The notes under the pieces are model-generated. The model was not told where the DNA came from. It did no database searches and saw only the letters and a program-made list of their open reading frames with translations. The translations under genes were made by a program, and so were the position numbers. A DNA stretch of 64,000 nucleotides, taken from contig NZ_PZZL01000002.1 in the NCBI RefSeq assembly GCF_003046185.1, positions 310,001 through 374,000 of the forward strand. Direction: 5' to 3'. This DNA is from Phreatobacter oligotrophus. Lineage in GTDB: Bacteria; Pseudomonadota; Alphaproteobacteria; Rhizobiales; Phreatobacteraceae. Shown in pieces: positions 1-10,278 of the stretch (positions are counted from its first letter, which is position 1; each line of letters starts with the position of its first letter).

Positions 1-729
<729 letters not shown>

Positions 730-767
730 GGCCGAGGGCGCACCCGCCCTCCCCTGCCCTGCCTTCG

Positions 768-793
768 AACCCCGGCCTCGTGCCGGGGTTTTT
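768..793 (+). terminator. Rho-independent terminator after lpdA
   Basis: A 9-bp perfect stem (AACCCCGGC / GCCGGGGTT) with a 5-base loop is followed by further T residues. It closes the lpdA transcription unit before the next small gene. Confidence 0.85.
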
Positions 794-898
794 CATTGGT
801 GTCACCGCGGGGCGTGAACCGTTTCCGTTGTCACAGCGACCCATGGACATGGAAAGCGACCGCAGGCCGCGGCGCTCCACCACCAGGAGGAAATCACC

Positions 899-1186
899 AT
901 GTCCATCACCTTCCGCAAGCTTGCCGCCGCTGGCGGCCTCGCCCTCGCCCTCTCCGGCGCCTTCACCGGCTTCGCCCAGGCCCAGTCCGCCGGTGGCGGC
1001 GGCGGTGGCAGCGGTGGCGGCGGTGGCGCCGGCGGTATCGCCGAGGCTGTCATCACCCATGCGATCGCTGTGCCGAACCCGACGCCGCCGCGCCGCGGCC
1101 GGGGCGGTGCGGGCGAAGCGGGCGCGCCCGGCGCCTGCCAGTACTCGGCTCTCTACGGCATGGTGGTCTGCGACCGTCGCCGCTGA
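899..1186 (+). CDS. Small Gly-rich secreted protein of unknown function
   Basis: A 95-residue protein with an N-terminal signal peptide (basic start, hydrophobic run, AQA-type cleavage near residue 28). A Gly/Ser homopolymer-like stretch follows, then a short basic Pro/Arg segment and a C-terminal part with two Cys residues (CQYSALYGMVVC) that could form a disulfide. A strong ribosome binding site (AGGAGG, 885-890) fixes the start. It stands alone between two terminators. I do not recognise a family; such short glycine-rich exported proteins are common and poorly characterised in Hyphomicrobiales. The gene looks real from its RBS, signal peptide and codon bias. Confidence 0.7.
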   Translation: MSITFRKLAAAGGLALALSGAFTGFAQAQSAGGGGGGSGGGGGAGGIAEAVITHAIAVPNPTPPRRGRGGAGEAGAPGACQYSALYGMVVCDRRR

Positions 1187-1215
1187 GCCGATCGCCACTC
1201 CCACCCAACGCAAGA

Positions 1216-1246
1216 CCGGCGGAGCCCCAGGGCTCCGCCGGTTTTC
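1216..1246 (+). terminator. Rho-independent terminator
   Basis: A 12-bp GC-rich stem (ACCGGCGGAGCC / GGCTCCGCCGGT) with a 4-base loop and a TTTT tail lies 30 bases after the small secreted gene. It also lies just beyond the 3' end of the convergent S8 protease gene, so it may insulate both. Confidence 0.85.
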
Positions 1247-1279
1247 GTGTGTTCGGCCTGCAAGGAAGGCGAACGCGGC

Positions 1280-3313
1280 TCAGTCGGTGGTGACCTTGCC
1301 CGGCTTGCCCGGCGCGACGGTCGCCTGGCGCGGAGCGGCCCCCGGTTCCGTCGCCGGCGGAGCCTCGGCCGTGGCGCCCGGGACCACCGGAGCGTCGGGG
1401 GCCGGCGTGACCGGCGGCGCTGCCACCATCGGAGCCGAGGAGGCGTCCGGGCGGACGGCCGCGTTCAGGGCGGGGACAGGATCGGCAAGGCCGGCGCCGA
1501 GCTGCGGATCGGCCGCCGCGCCGCGGCGCGCGGTCTCTCGGAGGATCTGGCGCAGCTGCGCCGGGTCGATGTCGGGCTGGCGCTCAATGAGCAGCGCCGC
1601 GATGCCGCTCACATGGGCGGCGGCGACGGAGGTGCCCGACGACATCTGGTAGCCGCCGCGGGGCGCCGGCAGGATGATGTCGACGCCGGGGGCGGCGACC
1701 GTCACATGGCCGCCGCGGGACGCCGCCTGGAAGAGCTGGCCCGCCTGGTCGGTGGCCGTGACGGCGATGACGTCCGGGTCGGCGGCGGGATAGGAGATCG
1801 GCGCGCCGGGGCCCTCGTTGCCCATGGCCGCGACCATGGCGATGCGGCGCGAGGCCGCCACCTGGATGGCGCGGGTCATCATCGGATCGCGCGGGCCGGC
1901 AAAGCTCATGTTGATGACGCGGGCACCCTCGCGGATCGACCAGTCCATGGCCTTGAGGATGTGGAAGCTGGTGCCCGAGGCCCCCGTGCTCTGGCCGGGG
2001 GCGAAGGCGCGCGCGGCAAAGATGTTGGCGCCCGGCGAGATGCCGGTGAGCTGGGCATGGGCGACGATGGCGCCCGCCATGCCGGTGCCGTGCTCATGCG
2101 ACTGGAAGGGGCCACCCACCGCATCGAAGGTCTTGGCGATCCGGCCGGTCATTTCGGGATGCGTCGCCTCGACGCCGGAATCGATCACCGCGATCGGCAC
2201 CTGCGCGCCGCGGGAGAGGAGATGAGCCTCGGGCAGGCGGAGCTGCTCGACGACATATTGCAGGCTGGCGCCGCCGCCCTGGGTGGTGGAGGCGCTCTGC
2301 AGGCGGAAGACATAGTTCGGCCGCTCGAACAGATAGTTCGGCTGCACATAGCCGACGCCGCGCACGGCGGACATGGCGCGGACCGCCGCCGGCACGGTGG
2401 TCCGGTTGGGAATGCGATAGCGATGGACCGTGGCGCCGACGAGGTCGAAGCGCTCCTCGGCGATCAGCGTCAGGTTGAAGCGACGTACGACATTGCGCAG
2501 CGTCGGCGCCGGAGCATTGGGCGCGAGGACGAAGAGCACCTCGTCGGGCAGGTAGCGGCGCTCGTTGGGATCGGGAAGGCCCGGAACGTCGCGCGGCTCG
2601 GGCGCGGCGCGGGCGGCGGAAATGAGGGCCGGCGCGCCGAAGACGGCCGCGGCGCCTGCGGCAGCCGGACCAAATCCCGGACCGCGCGGCGGCAGGCCTC
2701 CGCCCCCGGGGGGCGGGCCGACGGGCGGCAGGCGACCGCCGCCGCCGGGCGGCAGGACGATCACCGGAGGCGGCAGGCCGACGACGACGGGCGGGCGTGC
2801 TCCCGGCGGGCGGCCATCGGGTGGGCGATTGCCGGGGGGACGGGTGCCCGGGGGGCGCGTGGCGGGGGGACGGGTCGCCGCCGAGCTGCCACCGGGACGC
2901 TGGGCGCCCGGACGAACCGTGCCGGCATCATCGCCATAACGGCCTGGCGACGCCACGCGGCCCGGGCGTTGGCCACGGACGGGACCATCGACGAAACGGC
3001 CGCCACGTCCGCCATCGATGACGCGGCCACCCTCGATGACGCGACCGCCACGCGGCATGGCCATGCCGGGGACGCGGCCGCCGGGAATGCGCTGGATGGC
3101 GGGAGCGCCGCCCGCGGGGAGGCCGATGCGGGGACCACGGCTGCGCAGGCCCCCACCGCCGATGCCGATGCCACCGATGGAGATGCCGAACTGCGCCTGG
3201 GCCGGCCGGCTGTCGGCCGCGACCAGCATGGTCGAGGCGGCGAGCACGGCGAGGAACCCGGCAAGGACGCCGCGGGTCGGGCGGAGCGGTCGATCGTCTG
3301 ACGGCTGAGGCAT
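1280..3313 (-). CDS. Secreted S8 (subtilisin-like) serine protease with Pro/Gly-rich linker
   Basis: A 677-residue exported protease. An N-terminal hydrophobic signal (about residues 15-40, ending AQA) is followed by Gly-rich sequence, a low-complexity RPPG/PPG region (about 140-215), an inhibitor-like propeptide region (about 255-330) and the S8 catalytic domain (about 370-620). The triad is complete: Asp378 in AVIDSGV, His408 in EHGTGMAG, Ser562 in SSGTSVAAAHVSG; the oxyanion Asn is in GNEGPG. An Ala/Pro-rich tail ends the protein. It lies 94 bases downstream of the anti-sigma gene on the same strand, so it is probably in the same unit and may be the output, or the trigger, of that sigma system. 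The substrate is unknown. Confidence 0.88.
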   Translation of the reverse strand: MPQPSDDRPLRPTRGVLAGFLAVLAASTMLVAADSRPAQAQFGISIGGIGIGGGGLRSRGPRIGLPAGGAPAIQRIPGGRVPGMAMPRGGRVIEGGRVIDGGRGGRFVDGPVRGQRPGRVASPGRYGDDAGTVRPGAQRPGGSSAATRPPATRPPGTRPPGNRPPDGRPPGARPPVVVGLPPPVIVLPPGGGGRLPPVGPPPGGGGLPPRGPGFGPAAAGAAAVFGAPALISAARAAPEPRDVPGLPDPNERRYLPDEVLFVLAPNAPAPTLRNVVRRFNLTLIAEERFDLVGATVHRYRIPNRTTVPAAVRAMSAVRGVGYVQPNYLFERPNYVFRLQSASTTQGGGASLQYVVEQLRLPEAHLLSRGAQVPIAVIDSGVEATHPEMTGRIAKTFDAVGGPFQSHEHGTGMAGAIVAHAQLTGISPGANIFAARAFAPGQSTGASGTSFHILKAMDWSIREGARVINMSFAGPRDPMMTRAIQVAASRRIAMVAAMGNEGPGAPISYPAADPDVIAVTATDQAGQLFQAASRGGHVTVAAPGVDIILPAPRGGYQMSSGTSVAAAHVSGIAALLIERQPDIDPAQLRQILRETARRGAAADPQLGAGLADPVPALNAAVRPDASSAPMVAAPPVTPAPDAPVVPGATAEAPPATEPGAAPRQATVAPGKPGKVTTD

Positions 3314-3407
3314 GGCGCGATCCTGCCGGACGAATGCCGGCCCTTCAGCTCAAGGGTCGGCTTTGCGTGTTTCTGTTTGGCGACATCCCGGCGGATGCCG
3401 CGTCACG

Positions 3408-4103
3408 TCAGGTCGCCGGGCCAACGAAGCGGACGAGGGACGACTGGCGGCGCAGCTCGCCGACGATGCGATCGATCTCGGCCTGGGCCATGCCGGCCTC
3501 GCCGATGCGCACGCGGTAGAAGCCGCCGGGGCGCGGGCCCTCGACGATCGAGCCCTTCACCTGTTCCAGCAGCCGCTGCATGTCGGCGGCGGTCGCCGTG
3601 CCGGCAAAGCCGACGAGGAGATGGGTGCCATCGCCGCGGGGGGCGGTGGAGGTCGTGTGCGAGGCCGTCTGGTACTGGGCGGGGCCGCCCATGAAGGAGG
3701 AGCCGATGAGGCCGGCCTGGATGACCAGGGCGAGGGCCGCAGCGCCCGCCGCATAGGCAAGGGTGCGCGGCGAGAGCAGGGCGAGCTTCTCGCCGAGCCA
3801 GTCGGCAAAGCCGGCCTTGGCGCGGGCGGCGACGTGGGAGAGTTTCGCCGGCTCGGCCTCGACGCGGCGCATCAGCTCGTCGAGGACGCGGGGCGAGGGA
3901 CGGGGGGCGGCTTCGGCGAGGGCGAAGCTCGCGTCCTGGTCCTCGCGGACGATCTCGAGCTCATCGCGGAGCGTCGGGTCGGCGGCAAGCGCCGCCTCGA
4001 CACGGGCAGTGTCGGAGGCGTCGAGGGTTCCGGCCGCGTACCAGGGCAGCAGCTCGGAGACCGCACGGCGCTCGGCATTGTCATTGGGGCTGCGCGTCGT
4101 CAT
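3408..4103 (-). CDS. Anti-sigma factor, single-pass membrane protein
   Basis: A 231-residue protein starting at the ATG inside a 4-base ATGA overlap with the sigma gene, which indicates translational coupling. The N-terminal cytoplasmic part resembles anti-sigma domains (SELLPWYAAGTLD, then ADPTLRDELEIV), but no Zn-binding His/Cys set is evident. One membrane helix lies near residues 100-125 (AYAAGAAALALVIQAGLIG). The periplasmic C-terminal part ends in a small alpha/beta segment (LLVGFAG, then GFYRVRIGEAGM). It would hold the ECF sigma factor inactive at the membrane until an envelope signal arrives. The role is inferred from order, coupling and topology. Confidence 0.85.
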   Translation of the reverse strand: MTTRSPNDNAERRAVSELLPWYAAGTLDASDTARVEAALAADPTLRDELEIVREDQDASFALAEAAPRPSPRVLDELMRRVEAEPAKLSHVAARAKAGFADWLGEKLALLSPRTLAYAAGAAALALVIQAGLIGSSFMGGPAQYQTASHTTSTAPRGDGTHLLVGFAGTATAADMQRLLEQVKGSIVEGPRPGGFYRVRIGEAGMAQAEIDRIVGELRRQSSLVRFVGPAT

Positions 4104-4666
4104 GGCCAACCTCGATCGACTCCGGCGCTCTGCATGAGCTCCTGGAGCCTCTTGCGCGCATAGAACATGCGCGTCTTGACGGTGTTCTCCGGGATCTGGA
4201 CGATCTCGGCCACTTCGGAGATGGATTTCTCCTGGTAGTAGACGAGATCGACAATTTCCCGGTGCTCGGGCGAAAGCTGGTCGATGCAGCGGCGGATGGC
4301 CTTTGCCTTGTCCAGCTTCTGAGACACCGTCTCGGGTGTGTCCGCGTCGTCCGCGATGGCGGCGGCTTGCTCCTCGTCGAGCTCCGCTTCGGTCGTCTTC
4401 CTCAACGAGGACAACGCCTTGAAGCGGGCCATTCCAAGGATCCAGGTCGAGACGCTGGAGCGCCCCTCGAACCGGTCGGCCTGCCGCCACACGTCCAGGA
4501 AGACTTCGCCGATCAGATCCTCGGCCTGCACTTCGTCCCTGACGAACCGGAGAATGAACCGGAACACGCGGACATTGTGGCGGGCATAGAGGGTCCGAAA
4601 GGCGAGACGATCGCCTTTGGCAACCCGGAGGATGAGATCCTGGTCGCTGTCAGACTGCATCGTCAC
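4100..4666 (-). CDS. ECF-type RNA polymerase sigma factor
   Basis: About 188 residues with sigma region 2 (FRTLYARHNVRVFRFILRF, then EDLIGEVFLDVW and STWILGMARFKALS) and region 4 (LSPEHREIVDLVYY, then VAEIVQIPENTVKTRMFYAR). This is the full length of a minimal ECF sigma with no extra C-terminal domain. The first in-frame start is GTG at 4666 and an ATG lies two codons later at 4660; either is possible. It is the first gene of a sigma/anti-sigma/S8 protease unit and would direct RNA polymerase to envelope-related promoters, probably including its own. I cannot assign the ECF group number by eye. Confidence 0.92.
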   Translation of the reverse strand: MTMQSDSDQDLILRVAKGDRLAFRTLYARHNVRVFRFILRFVRDEVQAEDLIGEVFLDVWRQADRFEGRSSVSTWILGMARFKALSSLRKTTEAELDEEQAAAIADDADTPETVSQKLDKAKAIRRCIDQLSPEHREIVDLVYYQEKSISEVAEIVQIPENTVKTRMFYARKRLQELMQSAGVDRGWP

Positions 4667-4681
4667 TCCCGAGCCGGTGGG

Positions 4682-4722
4682 CTCGCCCCATCAGTCGCGG
4701 CAGCCGGCGAAAAGGTTCATGG
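4682..4722 (-). promoter_or_regulatory. Weak candidate ECF-type promoter upstream of the sigma gene
   Basis: On the minus strand the sequence reads TGAACCTTTT about 50 bases upstream of the sigma start. It resembles the GAAC core of ECF -35 elements and is followed some 17 bases later by CGACTG. ECF operons are often autoregulated, but the -10 match is poor, so this is only a pointer. Confidence 0.22.
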
Positions 4723-4845
4723 GGCATCGCGGAATCTGCAGCGTGGCGCGGTCGGCATGCCCGCGTAACATGACGAAACACGTCAGGAGGTCAACTGGCC
4801 TGCCGCGATGGCGGCTGCGCGCGCCCGCAGCGACCGCGATCAGGG

Positions 4846-5895
4846 TCAACGGGGAATGAGCGCCCAGTAGTCGAGATCGAGGATTACCGCGGGGTCGTAA
4901 TCGTCCCCCGCCTTCAGCGGATAGTCGCCGCAGGGGCGGTCCTTGGTGGCGACGGTGCGGATGCGCAGGGCGCCGACATCGTCGCGGCCGGGAAGCTCCT
5001 CGACGGCGAGGATCTGCGACCAGGCGAAGACGGTGTTGCCGGCGAAAAGCGGGGCGACATGCCGCCCGCCATTGATCGCCGCGATGTGGAAGGCGTTGGC
5101 GAGGCCGTTGAAGGAGAGGGCGCGGGCGAGGGAGATGACGTGGCCGCCATAGATGAGGCGGCGGCCGAAACGGCCCTGGCCTTCCGTGAACTGGTTGAAA
5201 TGGACCTTCGCCGTGTTCTGGTAGAGGCGCGTCGCCAGCATGTGCTCGGCCTCCTCCACGGTCATGCCGTCGACATGGTCGATGCACTCGCCGGCGACAT
5301 AGTCGTTGAGGCGGTGGCGCTGGCCGGCGAGCACCGTGTCATAGGCCTCGGGGTCGATCACCGGGCAGGCATCGCCGAGCTGGTCGGGCTCCAGCGCCTT
5401 CGGCAGGGCCGGCACATGCTCCTCCGGCGCGGGCGCGGCCTCATCGCGCTTCCTCACCATGACCCAGCGCACATAGTCCAGCACGGTGTCGCCGTGCTGG
5501 TTGGTGCCGACCGAGCGGACATAGACGACGCCGGTCTTGCGGTTGGAGTTCTCCTTCAGGCCGATGACCTCGGAGACGGTGGAGAGCGTGTCGCCGGGAT
5601 AGACGGGCGCGAGGAAACGGCAACCGGCATAGCCGAGATTGGCCACCGCGTTCAGCGACACATCCGGCACGGTCTTGCCGAAGACGACGTGGAAGACGAG
5701 GAGGTCGTCGAGGGGGCTCTTCGGATAGCCGATGGCGCGGGCGAAGGCGTCGGAGGACTGGACGGCGAAGCGGGTGCCGTAGAGCGCCGTGTAGAGCGCG
5801 GCATCGCCCGTCGTGACGGTGCGCGGGGTGGCGTGGACGAGCCTGTCGCCGAGGCGGAAATCCTCGAAGAAACGTCCGGGATTGGTCTTCGGCAT
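4846..5895 (-). CDS. mch: Mesaconyl-CoA (2-methylfumaryl-CoA) hydratase, MaoC family
   Basis: Likely hydrates mesaconyl-C1-CoA to beta-methylmalyl-CoA in the ethylmalonyl-CoA pathway, by which many alphaproteobacteria assimilate acetate or C1 units without isocitrate lyase. 349 residues make two hot-dog folds in tandem: the N-terminal one opens with KTNPGRFFEDFRLGD, as in known Mch proteins, and the second carries QNTAKVHFN and RLIYGGHVISLARAL. The start at 5895 is chosen because AGGAGG lies just upstream and the PKTNPGRFFED opening matches the family; an upstream in-frame start would add 17 unrelated residues. The alternative is another MaoC-type enoyl-CoA hydratase. No other pathway genes are adjacent. 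Confidence 0.8.
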   Translation of the reverse strand: MPKTNPGRFFEDFRLGDRLVHATPRTVTTGDAALYTALYGTRFAVQSSDAFARAIGYPKSPLDDLLVFHVVFGKTVPDVSLNAVANLGYAGCRFLAPVYPGDTLSTVSEVIGLKENSNRKTGVVYVRSVGTNQHGDTVLDYVRWVMVRKRDEAAPAPEEHVPALPKALEPDQLGDACPVIDPEAYDTVLAGQRHRLNDYVAGECIDHVDGMTVEEAEHMLATRLYQNTAKVHFNQFTEGQGRFGRRLIYGGHVISLARALSFNGLANAFHIAAINGGRHVAPLFAGNTVFAWSQILAVEELPGRDDVGALRIRTVATKDRPCGDYPLKAGDDYDPAVILDLDYWALIPR

Positions 5896-6004
5896 GGGGC
5901 CCTCCTCGCGTCGCTCATCTATGCCGTGCTGCGCTGCGAAGTCCAACCGGACGAAGGAAGGGGGCGGGGGAAGTTCAGGACCTTGGGCGTTCCTTGATCG
6001 CCCC

Positions 6005-6151
6005 CCTCACCCTTCCCTCTTCCCGCCGGGGAGAGGGGGCAACAGCGTCGCGTCCCGCTCGGCATCCTCTCCGCTTGGCATGACGGTGGAGTTCGGTCGC
6101 GACGTCGAAGTCCCCCTCTCCCCGCCTGCGGGGAGAGGGAAGGGTGAGGGG
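6005..6151. repeat. Intergenic inverted repeat (GC-rich palindromic element, family A)
   Basis: Two long, nearly complementary arms, 6005-6041 and 6112-6151, are separated by about 70 bases in the 338-base gap (5896-6233) between the mesaconyl-CoA hydratase start and maf. Both arms consist of CCCTCTCCCC/GGGGAGAGGG-type sequence with their own small internal hairpins. Structurally similar elements recur at 21836-21990 and 41491-41636. They look like REP/MITE-like intergenic units; no coding capacity is seen. Confidence 0.8.
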
Positions 6152-6233
6152 CCGATGAGCTCCACCGGTTCACAAGGCCCGCCGCATCGGGTATCGAACC
6201 CCACCACCCCGCATCGTCCGCACCAAGGCGCCC

Positions 6234-6872
6234 ATGGCCCCCACTCCCGTACCCGGCCGACCCAAGCTGGTCCTCGCCTCGGCCTCGCCGCGCCGCCTCG
6301 CCCTGCTGCAGCAGGCGGGGATCGAGCCGGACACGCTGGTGCCGGCGGAGATCGACGAGACGCCCTTCCCGCGCGAGAGCCCGCGGAAGCTCGCCCTGCG
6401 CCTCGCGCGCGAGAAGGCCGCCGAGGCCGCCCGCCGCCTGCGCGATGATCCGGACTGGTCGGGCTCCGTCATCATCTCCGCCGATACGGTGGTCTGCGTC
6501 GGCCGCCGCATCCTGCCCAAGGCCGAGACGGTGGAGGAGGCCGCCGCCTGCATCCGCCTGCTCTCGGGCCGCGCGCACCGCGTCTATACGGGCCTCTGCC
6601 GCGTCGACCAGGCCGGCCGCGTCAGCACCAAGCTGGTCGAGACCCGCGTGCGCTTCAAGCGCCTCTCGGGCGCCGAGATCGACGCCTATCTCGGTTCGGG
6701 CGAATGGCGCGGCAAGGCCGGCGGCTATGCCATCCAGGGCATTGCCGGCGCCTTCGTCCTGTCGCTCGTCGGCTCCTACACCAATGTCGTCGGCCTGCCG
6801 CTCGCCGAGGCCGTCGGCCTCATCGGCGCGACGGGCTATCCGGTGACCCTCGGCTGGATCGCCAAGGGTTGA
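6234..6872 (+). CDS. maf: Maf family nucleoside triphosphate pyrophosphatase
   Basis: Hydrolyses non-canonical or modified NTPs (dTTP/UTP-type substrates in characterised members) to monophosphates. 212 residues; the family signature [18 protein letters not shown] is near the N terminus, the catalytic Asp lies in [19 protein letters not shown], and the family segments [13 protein letters not shown] and [10 protein letters not shown] are present. It is full length and followed 39 bases later by yacG, a pairing common in alphaproteobacteria. Confidence 0.93.
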   Translation: MAPTPVPGRPKLVLASASPRRLALLQQAGIEPDTLVPAEIDETPFPRESPRKLALRLAREKAAEAARRLRDDPDWSGSVIISADTVVCVGRRILPKAETVEEAAACIRLLSGRAHRVYTGLCRVDQAGRVSTKLVETRVRFKRLSGAEIDAYLGSGEWRGKAGGYAIQGIAGAFVLSLVGSYTNVVGLPLAEAVGLIGATGYPVTLGWIAKG

Positions 6873-6911
6873 CCCTTTTCGCAGAAGCCGACGGGCCCCA
6901 TCTTCGCTGCC

Positions 6912-7115
6912 ATGAATCCTGTCAACGACAACGACCGACCGCTCGACCCGCCCAAGGCCTGCAGCATCTGCGGCAAGCCGGCGACCGTGCGCTACAAGCC
7001 CTTCTGTTCGAAGCGCTGCGCCGATATCGACCTCAACCGCTGGTTCAGCGGCACCTATGCCATCCCCGTCGCCGAGGACCCTGACGAGGATGGCGAGGAC
7101 GCTGACCGCCGCTGA
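6912..7115 (+). CDS. yacG: DNA gyrase inhibitor YacG (zinc protein)
   Basis: A 67-residue zinc-binding protein. Four Cys ligands are visible as C17-x2-C20 and C32-x3-C36, followed by the family segment ADIDLNRWFSGTY and an acidic tail. In E. coli YacG binds GyrB and blocks DNA binding by gyrase. It lies directly after maf on the same strand and is probably co-transcribed. The length matches the family. Confidence 0.93.
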   Translation: MNPVNDNDRPLDPPKACSICGKPATVRYKPFCSKRCADIDLNRWFSGTYAIPVAEDPDEDGEDADRR

Positions 7116-7121
7116 CCGGCG

Positions 7122-7964
<843 letters not shown>

Positions 7965-7993
7965 GACCGGCTCCCTCGCCGGACAGGCTCCGG

Positions 7994-8971
7994 CTATTGC
8001 TGCTTCGGGATGTTGGCGTCGGCCACGACCTTAGACCATTTCGCCGTCTCGGCCTTCAGGAAGGCGCCGAATTCCCGCGGCGTCTGCGGAGCGGGCTGGG
8101 CGCCGAAGCGCTCGAACTTTTCCTTCGTCTCCGCCTCCTTCAGCGCCCGCGTCATGGCGGCGTTGATGGCGGTGACGACATCGGCCGGCGTGCCTTTGGG
8201 CGCGACGATGCCGGACCAGGAATAGGCCTCGTAGCCGGGAAGGCCCGCCTCGCCCATGGTCGGGATGTCCGGCAGCAGCGACAGCCGCGCCGGGCTGATG
8301 CCCAGCGCCTTGACGGTCTTGGACTGCACCTGCGGGACCGCCGTTGGCCCATCGGCGAACATCAGCTGCACGTGGTTGCCGAGGAGGCTGTTCATGGCCG
8401 GCGCGCTGCCGCGATGGGCGACATGCAGGAGGTCCGTGCCGGTCATGCTCTTGAACAGCTCGCCGGCAAGGTGCGTGCCGCCGCCAACGCCGGCCGAGCC
8501 ATAGGCGAGCTTGCCCGGATTGGCCTTCGCATAGGCCGCGAGCTCGCCCACCGTCGAGACCGGCAGCGAGGGATGGGCGCAGACGATGATGGGGAAGATG
8601 CCGGCGCCGCTCACCGGCACGAACTCGGTGAGGAAGTCATAGGGCAGGCTGGCCTTGAGGCTCGGATGCACGGTGTGGTGGATGGCGCAGACAAGGAGCG
8701 TATGCCCGTCCGGATCGGCGCGCTGGACGGCCTGGGCGCCGATCACCGCATCGGCGCCCGGACGGTTCTCGATGATGACCGCCTGGTTCCAGTATTCGGA
8801 GATTTTCTGGCCGATCTGCCGGGCCGTGAGATCGACCGGCCCACCCGGCGGGAAGGGCACGAGCAGCGTCACGCGCTTGGAGGGAAAGGCCTGGGCCCGC
8901 GCCGGCAGGATCGAGGCCGCGGCGACGCCGCCCATGGCGGCGAGGACGGAACGGCGGCTGGTGGCGGACAT
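7994..8971 (-). CDS. TctC/Bug-family tripartite tricarboxylate transporter receptor (first copy)
   Basis: A periplasmic solute-binding receptor of about 325 residues. An SRRS-containing signal sequence ends ARAQA and is followed by the family opening [14 protein letters not shown]. The region [16 protein letters not shown] and the C-terminal [15 protein letters not shown] are typical. The start at 8971 is preferred over an upstream in-frame ATG at 8989 because it gives a compact signal peptide and a GGGGAA ribosome site. No TctA or TctB membrane subunits are nearby, so it is an orphan receptor, as is common where Bug proteins have expanded. The ligand is probably a carboxylate, unproven. Confidence 0.9.
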   Translation of the reverse strand: MSATSRRSVLAAMGGVAAASILPARAQAFPSKRVTLLVPFPPGGPVDLTARQIGQKISEYWNQAVIIENRPGADAVIGAQAVQRADPDGHTLLVCAIHHTVHPSLKASLPYDFLTEFVPVSGAGIFPIIVCAHPSLPVSTVGELAAYAKANPGKLAYGSAGVGGGTHLAGELFKSMTGTDLLHVAHRGSAPAMNSLLGNHVQLMFADGPTAVPQVQSKTVKALGISPARLSLLPDIPTMGEAGLPGYEAYSWSGIVAPKGTPADVVTAINAAMTRALKEAETKEKFERFGAQPAPQTPREFGAFLKAETAKWSKVVADANIPKQQ

Positions 8972-9076
8972 GGCATTTCCCCGGATCATTGTTTCCGGGA
9001 ATGAAACGCCATTTCACGAACCGCCACAACCCGGCCGGTCGGCGGGGGCGAGCCCTCCCCCGCCGCAGGCCATGCG

Positions 9077-10063
9077 TCAGTCGACCTTGGCGCCGGCGGC
9101 GCGGACCACTTCGGCCCAGCGCGGGATCTCGCGGGCCATGCGCGCCTGCAGGACCTCGGGGCCCTTCATGGTGGCGAGCGCGCCGAGCTCCTCGAAGCGC
9201 TTCACGAAGGCCGGGTCCTGGCCGACCTTGATATGGGCGGCGACGAGCCGCTCGACGATTGGGGCGGGCACGCCCTTCGGCGCGATCATGCCCGACCAGG
9301 AGGTGACGTCGAAGTCGGGCACGCCGCCCTCGATCATCGTCGGCACATCGGGCAGGCCCGGCCAGCGCTTGGCGGTGGAGACGGCGATCGGCTTGATCGC
9401 CTTGCCCTGGATCTGGCCGATGATGGTCGGCAGGTTGTCGAACATGAAGTCGATGCGGCCGGCAATGAGGTCCTGCACCGCGACCGAGCCGGTGCGGTAG
9501 GGCACGTGGAGCGGCTGCATGCCGACGCGGCGGGAGAGGAACTCGGTCGACAGATGCGCCGTGGTGCCAAGGCCCGGCGTGCCGTAGGAGGCCTTGCCCT
9601 CGCCCTTGGCCTTCACCCAGGCGATGAACTCCTGCACCGTGTTGGCGGGGTTCTGGAGGTTCACGACGAGGACGTTGGGAATCTCGTAGATGTCAGCGAG
9701 ATAGGTGAAATCGGTCAGCGGATTGAAGGGCAGCGTGCGGTACAGCTCGATATGGGCGGAGAGCGGACCGATGGTGGAGACGCCGATCGTGTAGCCATCC
9801 GGGTCCGCCTTGGCGATGGCGTTGACGCCGACATTGCCGGCCGAGCCCGGCCGGTTCTCGATGACGACCGTCTGGCCGAGCTCCTTGCCGAGATGCTCGC
9901 CGATGACGCGCGAGAGCACGTCGGTGGAGCCGCCCGGCGGGAAGGGCACGATCATGCGGATGGGGCGGTTCGGCCAGGCGCCCTGGGCATGGGCGCCATG
10001 GATGGCGGGCGTCGCCAGCGCACCGGCAAGGCCGGCCAGGACCGTACGGCGGTCGATGGTCAT
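9077..10063 (-). CDS. TctC/Bug-family receptor (second copy)
   Basis: A 328-residue paralogue of its downstream neighbour, with signal MTIDRRTVLAGLAGALATPA, the opening IRMIVPFPPGGSTDVLSRV and the closing WSGMIAPKGVPAPIVERL. The start at 10063 has AGAGGAAA at the right distance; longer in-frame extensions lack a signal peptide. The two receptors differ enough in sequence to suggest different ligands. They are separated by 105 bases and probably co-transcribed with the aldo/keto reductase. Confidence 0.9.
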   Translation of the reverse strand: MTIDRRTVLAGLAGALATPAIHGAHAQGAWPNRPIRMIVPFPPGGSTDVLSRVIGEHLGKELGQTVVIENRPGSAGNVGVNAIAKADPDGYTIGVSTIGPLSAHIELYRTLPFNPLTDFTYLADIYEIPNVLVVNLQNPANTVQEFIAWVKAKGEGKASYGTPGLGTTAHLSTEFLSRRVGMQPLHVPYRTGSVAVQDLIAGRIDFMFDNLPTIIGQIQGKAIKPIAVSTAKRWPGLPDVPTMIEGGVPDFDVTSWSGMIAPKGVPAPIVERLVAAHIKVGQDPAFVKRFEELGALATMKGPEVLQARMAREIPRWAEVVRAAGAKVD

Positions 10064-10278
10064 GGGATTTCCTCTGTTCTGCTGTGTTTTGGCGCCGTCG
10101 GCGACGCGATCGTTGCGCAAGGTAGACGCTGCGCGCAAAGCCCTGCAAGCACGACGCCTGCGTGATCCTGCCTCACGCCAATGTGGATGGCCCTGTCTTC
10201 CGACAGCCCTTATGTCAGGCGCCTTCCGAGGGCCGGCCGCCCTGCTCGCCGCCCTCCCCGCAACCTGTCCATGGTGCC

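Noticed and set aside
1247-3301. A 684-codon plus-strand open frame opposite the S8 protease
   Set aside because: The minus-strand gene has the complete catalytic triad, while this frame has only Arg/Gly/Ala-rich sequence.
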